The position numbers and the translations under genes were made by a program. The notes beneath the pieces are model-generated. The model did no database searches and was not told where the DNA came from. It was given only the letters and a program-made list of their open reading frames with translations. 64,000 nucleotides of DNA, taken from contig NC_081409.1 of the NCBI RefSeq assembly GCF_030272615.1, forward strand, positions 207,001,190 to 207,065,189. Direction: 5' to 3'. This document shows positions 11,925 through 24,129 of the stretch, piece by piece; the stretch's first letter is position 1; each line of letters begins with the position of its first letter. Source of the stretch: Cryptomeria japonica (taxonomy: Eukaryota > Streptophyta > Pinopsida > Cupressales > Cupressaceae).

Positions 11925-14900
11925 ATGGAAATAGCAGCAACCCGAAGGAAGAAGACCAGGAGTGAAATGAAGCTTGAAAAGAACCCTGTTATAATGAAAT
12001 ATTAGTAGCAAGACTAGACAATAGCTCTAAGTTTGAAAATGAGGTACAATGGATCACAAACATGGAGATAGGGCATGTTGAATGAGGGGTAATTAGGAAG
12101 GAAGTGTCAAGATAGAACTTAAATGCTCCATATAGAAGAATATGGAGGTCTAGGCTAGTAGAAGCTACAATTTTTCCTCAAGCAGTCTAGTCACCCAAAT
12201 TGATATTGACAATAGCACAACATTACAACCAAGACACCAGAAAGTGCCTAGACACCAAAGGGAATGTGGTGGTGGATCTTTCACCTGAAATTCTTGCCAT
12301 GACATTTGGTATTCTCGGGTATGATGAAGTCCTCCAAACAAATGAAGAAGAAGCAGTTCAAATTTTCAACAAGAACATGGCAACTTATAGGCAATAAATA
12401 AATGAGGTGTGTCTCAATGAACCGAGAAAATTAGGACTAAAGGCCACATGCATTATTCTAAGGGTCGATTTTAAGGATACTCCAATGGATAGAATTATCG
12501 TGCTTAGTTGAGCCTTCGAGAAGGAGGACATAAAAAAATATCACTTATGGATGTTTCATTTCATCGATACCATCCTTAAGGGGAAACAATATTTTGACTA
12601 GGTAATCATTATATCAGACAACATCCATTAACAAATATGCAATGTGATTAAGACTGAGATTTTTTTCATGACTTCCTATGTGATTTGGGTGGTAGTAAGA
12701 AGTGGTATTTACCCAAGCTTGAACACCACCAAAAAATTAGGGGAAGGACCTGGTGAATGAAAAGAAAGGGAAAAATATACTCAGTTGCCCATCCAATAAG
12801 CAGACATTTGCAAACTGACAAGTGACGTAGGCTATCGTCTCTCCCGTGAGGCCATGAATTTGATACAAGAGTGGGGAATGTGGTTCATCTAGAACCAACG
12901 GTCCACATACATTGAGTTGAACCGATTTACAGGGTACCCCCTCCTTCTCCCTCGCTATTGCAGCAAAAAGATCATCATCCTTGAGTATGCAAGACATTTT
13001 GTAGGAATCCAATCCCTCATGATACTAGAGCATAAGAAATATTCCCAATTGCCCTTGAGTATTATAAGTGCCACAATTTACAAATTGAAAAGACAACTAT
13101 CCATGAGTTTCAAGATCTCTGCCTCAAGGAGTTTGAGTATGCTCGACTGAGATATGATCCATTTAGAAAACTCAAATCAATGATGTTGGTAGCATGTGAG
13201 TGGCACATACCAGTTTTAGAAGACTTTGGGCATGAATGTAGGATAGCTTCAAGGCTCAACAAAGAGGGTTCTACAAGTTAACAACAACCAAAATGAGAGA
13301 ATTTGACCTCAAAGATAATATTCCCAAGGAGTTAAGAGATGATGGGGAACTTCTCAATTCGACATACAAGAGATGATGGTAGATCAAAGGCCTCTCTCGC
13401 CATTAAGGTGGTCAAAGAAGGAAAATTTAAAGATTGAAGATGTTTGTGAATAGGTCACTGCAAGAAGCAGACAATGGTTAAATCTTAGGCTTCAACTGAG
13501 TGCCACAAGAGAAAAAAAGAAAGGAAAGGCTATTGGAAATCCTCAATAAAAAACAACTAAGGAGTATGTGAGAAGGACAAGGTCTGAATCTAGGAAGAAC
13601 ACTCTCGTGGACCAGGAAGCTACTATGCCTGCTATCGGAAAAGAAGAATTAATGAAACAATTGGATACAAAGATGAAGGAGTCTCAACTTTTGAAAATGG
13701 CAGTCAAGCATGGCATAAAAAATGGGTTACTTACCATGCCACATGCATCAATCACACCCATTTTCCCTACAATTGGCATTGTTTCAGGGGAAGGCATATC
13801 TTGAGACAAGATGTAGAAGAACCTAACTCTTCTACTCATTCCCTTATGACAACCACTGTACCAATTCATGAAAGGGTCACTGTCCATGATATTGAATTAG
13901 ATTTAAAGGAGGATGACGAGCCTCTCTTGAGAGTAGTTGATAAGAAAAGATGAGATACAATGCAAAGACAAGATACCTATAAACAAGTCTCAAATGAAGC
14001 AGTGTTAGAGCAAGTAGCCTCAATTCCTCAAGATGAGCAGCCTGCTCAAACGCTTGTTGAAGAACCTAAAGATCAGAAAATGGAGGCTAATCAAACACGA
14101 ACATATGAGGTACAAGAAGAAACCATGGAGGTAGATGAGTAGGATGAAAAAGATGAATAAATGGTGCTCACTCCATAGGATTTGGAGCTACTTCTCAAGC
14201 AACTAGAAGGAGATTAACAAAAGCAACAAGATGAAGTGAAAAAAGAAGACTTTGAGCAAGAAGTAGGTGAGAAATTAGAAAGTTTTCCAAGCAACAACAA
14301 CAGGGTTACCAACAAGTTCTTCAAGCAAATTTAGCCCAACAACACTCACAACCTCCACTACAACACGAGGAGTCTACACAATAGCAACTTGAGCAACATC
14401 TGGAGGCTGCTAAGGAACATCAAGAAGAAGATGAGGAGCAAGATCAACCACCTCAAACTCACATGGTAATTGCTCAATGTGACCGACAAGATGATAGTAT
14501 GTTGCAATGGATTACTTTCAGCTTCTAGTAGAAGAAGAAGGTTGTATTGCCAAATATCACCCTAAAAGAGGCAATCACTGAGTCCCCGAGGAGGATAAAA
14601 AGAGATAAGAATCTTCACCACATCTCAAGGAGTGACTCTAGATATTTTATAGCTAGCATAGCCACTACAATAAAAGATACTGAAGGAGAAGAAAAAGCTT
14701 CCCCAAGATTCCAAATCTCTCAAGTAAATCTTGGTAAACATACCAAATGGGGAGATATAGCCTCCTTAGATGCAACTACAACCTCAATAAAGACAAGGAT
14801 AGAAAATGAGCATAAATCAAAGAAGGAAGTCAAAGCTCAGTGTGAAAATATAGACAATTTCTCGTTGAAATGTCAAAATCGTTGGATTCCAAATTGGGAG

Positions 14901-15660
14901 ACACTCTACCTTCCACCTCAACACTCTTGCAAGAAGAAGTCAAGTCATTGTATGAGGAGGAAAGTGGAAACCATGATCAAAACCTGGGCAAGACATCAAT
15001 TAAGTAAGGTAAGAATATTTTTATAGGAATCTATGGAGATATATGAAGATGCTCATCTCCTCGACAAGGGCCCCATTCTCCGTTCTATAAAATAGGAAGC
15101 TCAAGCTGACAAGTTATTGAAGAAAGATAAGGTGCTTAAAAGGATCAAATGATTGGGAGTAGAGGTAATAAGAATTAGAGACATACTAGGAAGAGAGGAT
15201 GCTAATGGTTTGTAGTCTTGCATTGATATCTTGGAGCTAAAGGTAGATATTATAGATAAATGTAGAACCGAGGTACTCAAAGAACATCCATCCTTCTTTG
15301 GATTGTTGTTACAATATGAGTAGTATGTAAAGAAACTATTAGGCAAATATAGAACGGATCTGATGCAGTTAGGCACACTCTACCAAGAAGCGGTTCTCAA
15401 GCAATGGGAAGCATATGTAGTTGAATAATTCTCCCCAACCATTGAATTTGATGTCACAGTTATGGATATATACATGCACATAGTTCTCCAATCCTACCAA
15501 GCCATGCAAACAATGGATAGTTTGGTCGACAAGGTGGAAGAGGTCAAGGAAACTCTAAGAGTTTCAAAGTTCCAGATTGAGTATATGTCTGATCCACCAT
15601 CTACCTCAATAGAGTGTTACATAGGGAACTACCGCATCTACAAGGGGAACAAACGACAAA
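11925..15660 (+). pseudogene. Unidentified broken coding region, probably retroelement-derived
   Basis: A plus-strand reading frame starts near an ATG at 11925 with a Lys/Arg-rich beginning, after a pyrimidine-rich stretch ending TTTGTGCAG. It is then cut by many stops and frameshifts. Recognisable pieces lie at 12200-12397, 12917-13150, 13568-13804, 13960-14142, 14547-15026 and 15462-15671. The piece before 12917 contains a VGYRLSREAMNLIQEWG-like segment. The later part (13960-14500) is rich in Gln and Glu and could form coiled coil. I see no zinc knuckle, protease, RT or integrase. It may be a gag-like or non-autonomous retroelement protein; a decayed host gene is less likely. No function assigned. 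Confidence 0.4.
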
Positions 15661-15856
15661 TAGGAGGTTAACTTGTAGTGCACTTCTTGTTGTCGTAAAG
15701 AAGGAAGGCATGACCTTGGTGATAGTTGCAATTTTTATAATTACACTTGTAATGTATAATACCACTGCCAGGCAAACACAACACACATGGAAGTTGTGCA
15801 CACCACCACACTTGGAGAAGATTGGTTATTCTCATGTGTGAGTGTTAGATGAGTAA

Positions 15857-15861
15857 GGTTC
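15857..15861 (+). other. Target site duplication (GGTTC), left, of element B
   Basis: GGTTC directly precedes the left LTR and recurs exactly at 23249-23253. Confidence 0.85.
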
Positions 15862-17202
15862 TATATCGTCGTAAATTTTACACCCTTAATTGGGTGGTAC
15901 AATTTCATGCTTAGGTTAGCACCCACCTTAGTGTGTTGCATTTTAAATTCCCTTTAAGCATTTAATTAATTAATTAAATTAAATCTAAATTCCTCTTTTA
16001 TCACTCCATGCATCATAAAATTGGGCCCTTAACCCTAGGTGTGCTCCTTTTTATTTTATCCTTTTAATCAATTCATTCATTAAAGCTCTAATTAGGTCCT
16101 ATTTCAACCTTCAACGCCTAATTTTTGCATATCTAAACACCTTGAATTGTCGCATCCACCTGGGAATCACCTTATAATCATGATACCTTGCATCCCTAGA
16201 AATTTGGAAAAATTTTGATAGGACCGGTGTGAATCACATCAGTCCCAAATTTTTCTCTCTAAATTTCGGGATCATGTTTTAATGGTATTATTATGTTTAA
16301 ATTTAGATGTTTACGAAAATATGACAATTCTAGGTTGGCCTTTGATAAAAAAAGAAGTTAGGGTTTCATATATATAGCCTTTCCTTTCCTCGTTTGAGGG
16401 GTCCAACAACTCTAGCAATCAGAGGAGCCTCTTATGAAGTGAAAGTGTAGGTTATGTGAAGTCTTCAGTCAACAAATCAAGCATTCATCAAGTCTACATC
16501 AACCATCTTTATTCAAACATTGTGGAGCAAATTATAAAGCATGCATGTGTGTGTGAGATTAGGGTTTGGTCATGTTCATGCCATTTCATACAGTATATGT
16601 GATTGCAATCAAGAAGTAAAGCATCATTATTAGTCATTGTAGATCTGAGGTATATCCTTCCATTATTTATTTTAATATTTATAATATTTCAATCAAGGTT
16701 AATTCCTAAGCCGGGGTTCGACTTAGGCAAATCCCTAATCCCAACCTATTTCCCCTTCTCTCTATGTGTAGGAAACAAGTACGGAGCTGCACTCTTCATG
16801 ATAGGCATTATTTGCAGAGATGAATCAACCCTCTTTGGCGTGTGAAAAGTTAGGAGGACCAAAGCGACATACGCTATGGTCCCAACATTTTTGGAGCTTT
16901 TTCAGGGATCAGGTTCGAATCTACATATACTACTTAGATCCAAGTGTGTGTAAAAATTTGATGATTGTAGCTCACCGTTTCTGCATTTTTACCTTCATTT
17001 TCAACACTTTAACCTAATTTCAGCAATTCAACTCACAAAACAGGGCAAACAAATTCACACCCCTTGAATCCAATTAGTATTCAATCCTTATCATTATTAG
17101 TTTGTGATTGAATCTATTGGATTCACCCCTCGTTTGAGTGTAATGGAAAATTAGCGGTTTTCATACATCTAATGGTGGAAACCCTAATTTTTCACCACTA
17201 CA
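15862..17202 (+). repeat. 5' LTR of element B
   Basis: 1341 bp. The first base pair of the expected TG start is changed (TATAT against TGTAG in the right copy), and it ends CCACTACA. It has a TATA box at 16369-16376. A pyrimidine-rich stretch ending in TATGTGTAG at about 16770 looks like a 3' splice site. Confidence 0.9.
16369..16376 (+). promoter_or_regulatory. TATA box in the 5' LTR of element B
   Basis: TTTCATATATATAGCC is conserved in the right LTR (22420-22427). The position about 510 bp from the LTR start suits a U3 promoter. Confidence 0.6.
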
Positions 17203-17205
17203 TTT

Positions 17206-17217
17206 TAGTGAACCCGA
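17206..17217 (+). other. Primer-binding site of element B
   Basis: TAGTGAACCCGA, three bases after the LTR end. Element C has TGGTGAACCCGA in the same place, so this copy carries a G-to-A change at the second base. The tRNA is not identified; it is not the usual initiator-Met site. Confidence 0.6.
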
Positions 17218-17637
17218 CTCTTTGCACCCTTATTTTTTATTTATGTTCTCAGATCTGAGTGGTTTATGCAATTTAAAATTCAAATTTACATTTACAAGTT
17301 TAATTTTCAATTGAATTTAAATTTTTTAGAGGTTATATTCACAAAAACCCCAATTTTTAATTCTAAAATTAAGCTTGCGAGTTATCTAATTTGGATTAAT
17401 TGTTTCAAATTTGATTTTTGAACATTTTACATTTCAATCTTGCACTCATAGAGCTTATTTTAATCAAATCATAGAAATTTAGAGGTTTAAATCACAAAAG
17501 CCCTAATTTATTTTGGTTAATTTTTTGTGGGTTGCATGATTTTTTTTTCAATTATGATTGTTATGACATGTTATGTTCAGGTTTAGATGCATCCAACCAT
17601 TATTTATGTACTTACATTAGTGAAAACATTATAAAAA

Positions 17638-18366
17638 TTGCACATTTTGCATATGTTACCATTTAAAAAAATCAAATTTATGGTCATGATGCATTTATTT
17701 CATAGATGTGATAATGGATTAGCATCCCTTGTTTCACTCTATCCCTCTCCTAAGGACTCTCCTACTCATGAGGATATTTTAGAGCCAAAAGGAATGATTA
17801 ACACTTCTTTCAAAATTCTCCCTTCTAAGGATGAAGATTTGAAGAATGATGTTGATATTTCTCCTAAAATGTTCCTCTTCCATAAGAGTATCTTAGAGGA
17901 AGAGGATGATATCATAAACACCTTCCTTAATTTTACCTTACCTTCCATACATGGTACCTCTCCTAGAGAAAAAGTGTTGATGTACATTGATTTATCCTCT
18001 CCCAAATTTGGTCCTACCAATGAGGGCACATTGTTGCAAGAAGGGGTTATGAACACTTCTTTCAAAGATCTCCTTCTTAAGCATGAATCTTTGAAGAATA
18101 ATTTTCATCTTCCTCTTAAAACGTACCTCCCCCATAAAGACCATTTGGTGCAAGTGGATGATATTTTCACTACCTTTCCTATTGATAGCATACCCTCTTA
18201 CCAAGTCAATGAATTTCCCACTAGAGATGAAGCATTAATGATTTATGTTTTTCCTTCTCCTAAAGTTTGTCCTACCCATAAAGATACCTTGGAGAAAGAA
18301 GATGAAATTATTAGCAACTTCCTTGATGCTCTCCCTTCTCAAGACGCATCCTTAGAAATAAAATAA
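17638..18366 (+). CDS. Triple-repeat protein of element B (unknown function)
   Basis: A 242-codon open frame with no break, in an element whose other coding parts are damaged. From residue 37 it consists of three imperfect repeats of about 85 residues. Each starts with an SPK..PTH(E/K)D-type motif (residues 37, 121, 207), continues through an MINTSFK..LPSKDE-like segment, and then an HK..L.EEDDI..TF segment. The third copy is partial. The product is acidic to neutral and rich in Ser, Pro, Asp and Leu, with no signal peptide or membrane span. It occupies the place of gag but lacks gag motifs and a zinc knuckle. I do not recognise the family. It may be a structural protein or an expanded linker; translation is not shown. 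Confidence 0.4.
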   Translation: MHILHMLPFKKIKFMVMMHLFHRCDNGLASLVSLYPSPKDSPTHEDILEPKGMINTSFKILPSKDEDLKNDVDISPKMFLFHKSILEEEDDIINTFLNFTLPSIHGTSPREKVLMYIDLSSPKFGPTNEGTLLQEGVMNTSFKDLLLKHESLKNNFHLPLKTYLPHKDHLVQVDDIFTTFPIDSIPSYQVNEFPTRDEALMIYVFPSPKVCPTHKDTLEKEDEIISNFLDALPSQDASLEIK

Positions 18367-18717
18367 TCTAATCAAGTCAATACCATTCATGCTTCTAGTT
18401 ATGAGAATCCCAGACCTAAAAAACCTCTGAATATCCTACAAGTTGCAAAATACATATGTGAAAGAAGTAATATGAAAAGGCAACCATAACAAAAATATGC
18501 TCCTGAACCACATCAATCATTTAATACTTGTGCCAAAAAGAAATATTCCAATGACATTTTCACCTCCCTTCCTCCCCCCCCTCATTATAAGGAACATGTT
18601 TATAGGGAACCTGATCTTGTTGAGAATCTTCACTATATCTTAGCTAAGATTTCCCTTTGGAACTTGATTGAAACTTGACCTTCATATCATAAGTAGATCC
18701 AAGAAGCCTTACAAAGG

Positions 18718-19334
18718 GTGTTTCCTCATCCTTCTTCTAAACCAAATGATATAACATTCTCACAAGATGAATTGTCTTCTATAGAGGTTAAAAATAGAGA
18801 TGATCCCCTTATGGTTACTCCTTGCATTTATGAACAAAAGATAAGAGGTACTTTAATTGATAATGGGTTAGCTCTTAACATTTTTTGTGTTGACTTATTA
18901 GATAAGATAAATTGGGATTATTCTTCTATTCAACCCGATCCTCTTTGTGTGCATGGCTTTGATAATGTTCCTAGAGAGTCACTATAGTCATATTACCTAT
19001 TAAAGTAGGACCTGTGGCTTTGCCTACTCATATTAATGTCATGCCCAACCGTCTTAATTATAACCTTCTCCTAGGTAGACCATGGATTCATGCTATGAAA
19101 GAAATCCCTTCTACCCTTCATCACACAATCAAATTCATATATAACAACGAACTTCACACAATAAAGGTTGATTCTAATCCTTATAATTTCACTCATGATG
19201 TAGTGGGATATATTTCCCTCTTTAGTACCATGATTCCTTTAGCAACACTATCTCCTATCAATGATGCTTCTCTAGCAAGGAATTCGAGTACAAGAGAGTT
19301 TACACCCTCCTCCAATGGGTATAAGTTCCCTTAA
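18718..19334 (+). pseudogene. Retropepsin-like protease remnant of element B
   Basis: Two frames (18718-18987 and 19014-19334) form one domain broken by a frameshift and stop near 18980. The first has IRGTLIDNGLALNIFCVDLL at the active-site position; the second has VMPNRLNYNLLLGRPWIHAM near the domain end. The order and wording match the minus-strand remnant in element A. The catalytic motif is D-N-G instead of D-S/T-G, so activity is doubtful even without the frameshift. Retropepsins cleave the polyprotein of LTR elements. Here no polyprotein with RT is present, so the domain is a relic of an autonomous ancestor. Confidence 0.6.
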
Positions 19335-19611
19335 TTTAATAACGAACCCTCTCCTCTAGACATTTCAATATCTACACATGGACACAAGGGACATGGTTTA
19401 GGATGTGTGCAACAAATTCTCTAACATCATGAGAAATCAAACTTTTCTAATGAAAAGCTAGGTTTCCAACCTCTCCTTTGTCAATGTCCCCTCCTCCATT
19501 ATCTAGTGGATTTACATCTTCTCATTCCCATATGACATCCCAACAAGCCAATGTCTTGTCCAATCCTCTGCATGACAAATCCATTTCATTTCTATGCTAT
19601 AAATTTAAGCC

Positions 19612-19875
19612 CGGTACCCAGGGACCAAGGTTCCTATCACCCTTGTACCAGGACCAGGGTGTCTAGCACCCTTATCCCAGGACCAGGGTGCCTAGCACCC
19701 TTGTCCCAGGACTAGGGCGCCCAAAACTTTGGTGGTCCTCAAAACCAATGTGCCCAACACTCTGGTCCTTAGGACCAAGGTGCGCAACACTCTGGTCCTC
19801 AGGGTTGAGGTGCCCAACATTCTGGTCCTCAGGACCAAGGTGCCTAACACCTTGGTCGTCCCAGTTGAGGTCCAA
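19612..19875. repeat. Minisatellite of ~30-bp GC-rich units in element B
   Basis: About nine units of 29-32 bp follow the pattern GACCAGGGTGCCTAGCACCC plus TTGTCCCAG, drifting to CCAACACTCTGGTCCTCAG in later copies. Each early unit can form a hairpin through AGGGTGC and GCACCCT. It is much more GC-rich than its surroundings. Open frames on both strands here are repeat artefacts. Confidence 0.8.
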
Positions 19876-19879
19876 AATT

Positions 19880-21887
19880 TCAGCATCCCTTCAAGACCAT
19901 TTCAAAATCAAGATTCCCAGTTTGCTGCTCTGAAGATATAACATAAAAGTAATAGGTGATGATAGCTGGCATATTTTTTGTTATCATTTCAAATAACATT
20001 CAAGTTCTTATTAAGTCGCTCCTCACTGTGTGACATTGTTATCTTTCCTATTGGGGACTCATTGTCATTCATGGTGGTACAAATTTTAGGTGTAATCATA
20101 CTTAGTGAGAAACATAATAGTTTATTCATTGTTGTCTCTATGCTTGGGGGGCAAGAATATTGTCCTATCTTCTTTCACGGTTTCACTATGTCCTTTCTTG
20201 CATGAAATTGTATATCTCTTATGATTAATTGCTCCTTAAGGGATTTCATGATCCTTCTTCATTCTCTCTCTTTCTCTCTTTAAATATTACCTATTCTTTA
20301 GAGTTGCAATTAACATATATTAATGTATTTTCTTGCATTGGATGTTCATTCATATGAGTAAACTGTGTATTCACATATTTAATCTCTCCTTAGAGGTTGT
20401 GTAATTCTTCTCATTGTTCCTATGCTGGGGGGCAATGATCTTTCTCTTATCCTTTCTAAGGATCCACTTTTTATTTTTTGAGTGGCATTTGATTATGATT
20501 TGATGTCATTCCTTCTGTGAAGTTGTGGTTTGCTCAAGGATTCTCTCTTATGCAAAAGGTGTAAGTCCTTGTCTACAACCTCCTCTTCACTTGGCAATGT
20601 AAATCTATTATAAACTTACCCCTCTCATTCGGTCAAAAGTGTGTCATCCTTCATCAAGAATATATTTCACCTAGCAATAGGAGGAAGGTATGCATTCTTG
20701 TTATCCTTCCCTTATTTTGGTTCAAGAGGTTATATTTGTTCAATAAATTCCTCTTGGAGGTAGATGTCTTTTGACCAAAGATCCCTTCTCCTCCAAGGAT
20801 CTCCTTTACACTTGTTTCAAGATATCTCTTTTCTAATTATCTTATCATTTCTTATAAGATCTTTTCCTCTTTAGCTTGGATTTATGACATTGTTGCCTAA
20901 GGGATATCTCCTTGGTGTTGAAGGTTGGGTATCCTTGTTTATAAGCTTCCTTAAGACATCAACATAATGCTATGTTTATATCTTAAGGGGGGCACCCATA
21001 TCACTCCCTTTGTACCATATTGTACCATATTTTTTGCATATCATTTTTTCATGTCTTAAATAGGGTGTTCATTCTCAAAACTAGAGGAAACAAACTCTTA
21101 CATGAGATGCTTCACACCCGAAACCAAATGCAACATTTGATATATTTCTTAAATGGGGTTACACACTATCGAAACCGGAGTAAACAAAACTCTTCAATGG
21201 GATGTCCTCAAAACCAGGGATGCATTTGTCATTTGCCTCTTGGCATTCACACACTCGCCTCTTGACATTTACACACTCGCCTCTTTGCATTTTCATTTAC
21301 ATTACATGTCTGAAACAAGTTGATGCACACTAAAAAATGGGGTGCTTCATACTTGAAACCAAACATCACTTGCATAGACGCACACAGATGAGTGGAACTA
21401 GCAGAATAGGGCTAGACTATTCCTACTCTCCTCCCCAACATAGATCACCTAGATGCAAACATCTAGGGGTGAGGAATCTATGTCCTCTCTCATCATTCTT
21501 CTCATGAAAAACACATCTAGTGTGTATTCATGCTCTCTCTTCTTCCTCTCATGAACTCATAGCTTTGCTATTGATAGTTCATTGATGAAGTGTGCTTTTC
21601 TCTTTTATGTGATCACTTGTGTTCTTGAGATAGCATTTTTCAAGAATGATATTCGTGGTTGAGACATTTTGATTATCAAGGTCTCTTCAGCTAGTTGAAT
21701 TGAGGTCTTTTTTTAGTACTAACCCCTTGTGTTATGTGTCCTTGCATATGGTTGTGTGATTTAAGATCCTAAGATTGAGGGATTGGCTCCTCAAAATTAG
21801 TGAAATATTGTCTCCTTGTGATTGTGGTCCTTGCTCCTCTCTCTTATCTTTCTACTTTACCAAGACTATGATCATAAGCTCATAATT
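19880..21887. other. Noncoding 3' interior of element B
   Basis: Two kilobases with only short frames. It contains small direct repeats such as CTCGCCTCTTGACATT near 21235-21290. No RT, RNase H or integrase remnant is visible on either strand. Confidence 0.6.
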
Positions 21888-21906
21888 TGCTAAAGTGGGG
21901 GCTAAA
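21888..21906 (+). other. Polypurine tract of element B
   Basis: AAAGTGGGGGCTAAA immediately before the TGTAG start of the right LTR, in the standard position for plus-strand priming. Confidence 0.7.
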
Positions 21907-23248
21907 TGTAGCATCATAAATTGTACACCGTTAATTGGGTGGCACGATTTCATGCTTAGGGTAGCACCCACCTTAGTGTGTTGCATTTTGCATTTTAAAT
22001 TCCCTTTAAGAATTTAATTAATTAATAAAATTAAATATAAAGTCCTCTTTTATCACTCCGCACATCATAAAATTGGGCCTTTAACCTTAAGCGTGCCCCT
22101 TTTTATTTTATCCTTTTAATCAATTAATTCACTAAAGCCCTAATTAGGTCCCATTTCAACATTCAAGGCCCAATTTCGCATATCTAAACACCTTGAATTG
22201 TCGCATCCACCCGGGAATCACCTTATAATCATGATACCTTGCACCCCTAGAAATTTGGAAAAAAGTTGATACGATCAGTGTGATTCACACCGGTCCCAAC
22301 TTTTTCTCCCTGAATTTCGAGATCATGTTTTGGTGGTATTATAATGTTTAAATCCAGATGTTTTTGAATATATGTCAATTCTAGGTCGACCTTTGATCAA
22401 AAACAAAGTTAGGGTTTCATATATATAGCCTTTCCTTTCCTCATTGGAGGGGTCTAACAACTCTAGCAATTAAAGGAGCCTCTTGTGAAGTGAAAATACA
22501 TGTTATGTGAAGTCTTCAATCAACAAATCAAGCATTCATCAAGTCTACATCAACCATTTTCATTCAAACATTGTGGAGCAAATTATAAAACATGTGTGTG
22601 TGATTAGGGTTTTCTCATGTTGATGCCATTTCATACAACATATGTGATTACATTCAAGAAGCAAAACATCATTATCAATCATTCCAAATTTGAGGTATAT
22701 CCTTCCATTATTTATTTTAGTATTTGCAATATTTCAATCAAAATTAATTCCTAAACCAGGGTTCGACTTAGGCAAACCCCTAATCCCAACCTATTTCTCC
22801 TTCTTTCTATGTGTAGGAAATAAGTACGAAGTTGTACTCTTCAGGATAGGCATTATTTGTAGAGACAAATCAACCCTCTTTGGCGTGCAAAAAGGTAGGA
22901 GGACAAGAGCGATGGGTGCTACGGTCCGGACATTTTTGGAGCTTTTTCGGGGATCATGTCTGAATCTGCATATACTACTTAGATCCAGGTGCGTGTAAAA
23001 AATTGATGACTGTAGCTCAATGTTTTCGCATTTTTACCTTCATTTTCAACACTTTAACCTAATTTCAACAATTCAACTCACAAAAGAGGGCAAAAAAATT
23101 CACACCCCCTTGAATCCAATTAGTATTCAATCCTTATCCTTACTAGTTTGTGATTGAATCTATTGGATTCACCCCTCTTTTGAAAGTAATGGCAAATTAG
23201 TGGTTTTCATACATCTAATGGTGGAAACCCTAATATTTCACCATTACA
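21907..23248 (+). repeat. 3' LTR of element B
   Basis: 1342 bp, starting TGTAGCATCATAAA and ending CCATTACA. It aligns end to end with 15862-17202, with scattered substitutions and small indels. Confidence 0.9.
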
Positions 23249-23253
23249 GGTTC
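23249..23253 (+). other. Target site duplication (GGTTC), right, of element B
   Basis: Exact copy of 15857-15861, which fixes both ends of the insertion. Confidence 0.85.
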
Positions 23254-24129
23254 AAAATAGGTAACTTGCATGTCAACTGCAACCTCCACCATTTTGTAAC
23301 TAGGTTATAGGCATAATTTATTCCTAGAATACAGGGAGCTAGATACTATAAATGTAATGAATCAGGCCATTTTGGGGTTTTAAAATTTATAAGATTGGAG
23401 GCCATAGTTAGGAATTTATTTTCAGTATTTTTATTTTCAACATTAAATTTCAAACATTGTTGAAATATCTTAGTACCAGTGCTCGTTGGTACCTATTATT
23501 TTCACAATTAATCAATGCAATCCTTTCATGGATCCCATGTTTCATGATCTTTGTTGATTGAAGTTGGTATTTCTTTGATCTAACATCTTCTCTCATTCTA
23601 GATAACATAATTGTTCTAAATAATGTGGGTTTCATGATATACGAAGTTGATAGTCAACTCTTTCTATATGTAAGATTGTAGACCTTGCATGCGGATGAAA
23701 ATTATTACTTATTTCTATCTATTTTGTTATTGATAATATTTGTTCATATGAAATACTCCTTTCAAGTTGACAATCTTGCATGTTTATGTTTGTTTCTTCT
23801 ATGCACCCTATCTCTTTTGCATTTTGTTTCTAAGTGGATCTACATAAGCATCTTCTGCAACCGGCATATCATCTTGATTGAACAAATTACATAGACCCTG
23901 AGCAACCCCTGCGTAGTTGTGACCCAACAAACAATACCTTGGAGAACATGGATCTTGCAATGCCTACTCTTTTTCAGGAGAAGCTTCGCTTCACGAAGCT
24001 TGCATGTTAGGTGAGTATAAAAGGCCCATCAACACAACCTACCCTAGATCCTCTACATTGACGATACTTTGTTGTGAATGCAACCTTGTAATATCAAAAT
24101 TGCCCCCATCAAGCATTTGCTTCATTTTA
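23254..24129. other. Noncoding flank interrupted by element B
   Basis: This sequence was contiguous with the part ending at 15861 before B inserted. It contains GATACTATAAATGTAATG near 23343, an LTR-like promoter fragment. It may therefore be the 3' end of the element represented by 11925-15860. No gene seen. Confidence 0.4.

Larger units (their letters stand above)
15862..23248 (+). mobile_element. Element B: complete, non-autonomous LTR retrotransposon
   Basis: 7.4 kb, bounded by 1341- and 1342-bp LTRs and a perfect 5-bp target duplication (GGTTC). It has a primer site at 17206-17217 and a purine tract before the right LTR. The interior (17203-21906) encodes a 242-residue triple-repeat ORF and a protease remnant. 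I found no RT, RNase H or integrase, so it must have relied on proteins from another element. It is related to A (protease, primer site) and C (LTR ends, primer site, leader). Confidence 0.85.

Noticed and set aside
13684-13887. Minus-strand ORF in the unidentified coding region
   Set aside because: Overlaps the better-supported plus-strand frame and has no domain.
19672-19941. Overlapping open frames on both strands (Gly/Pro/Asp-rich)
   Set aside because: All lie in the 30-bp minisatellite. Unit length and GC content keep several frames open at once.
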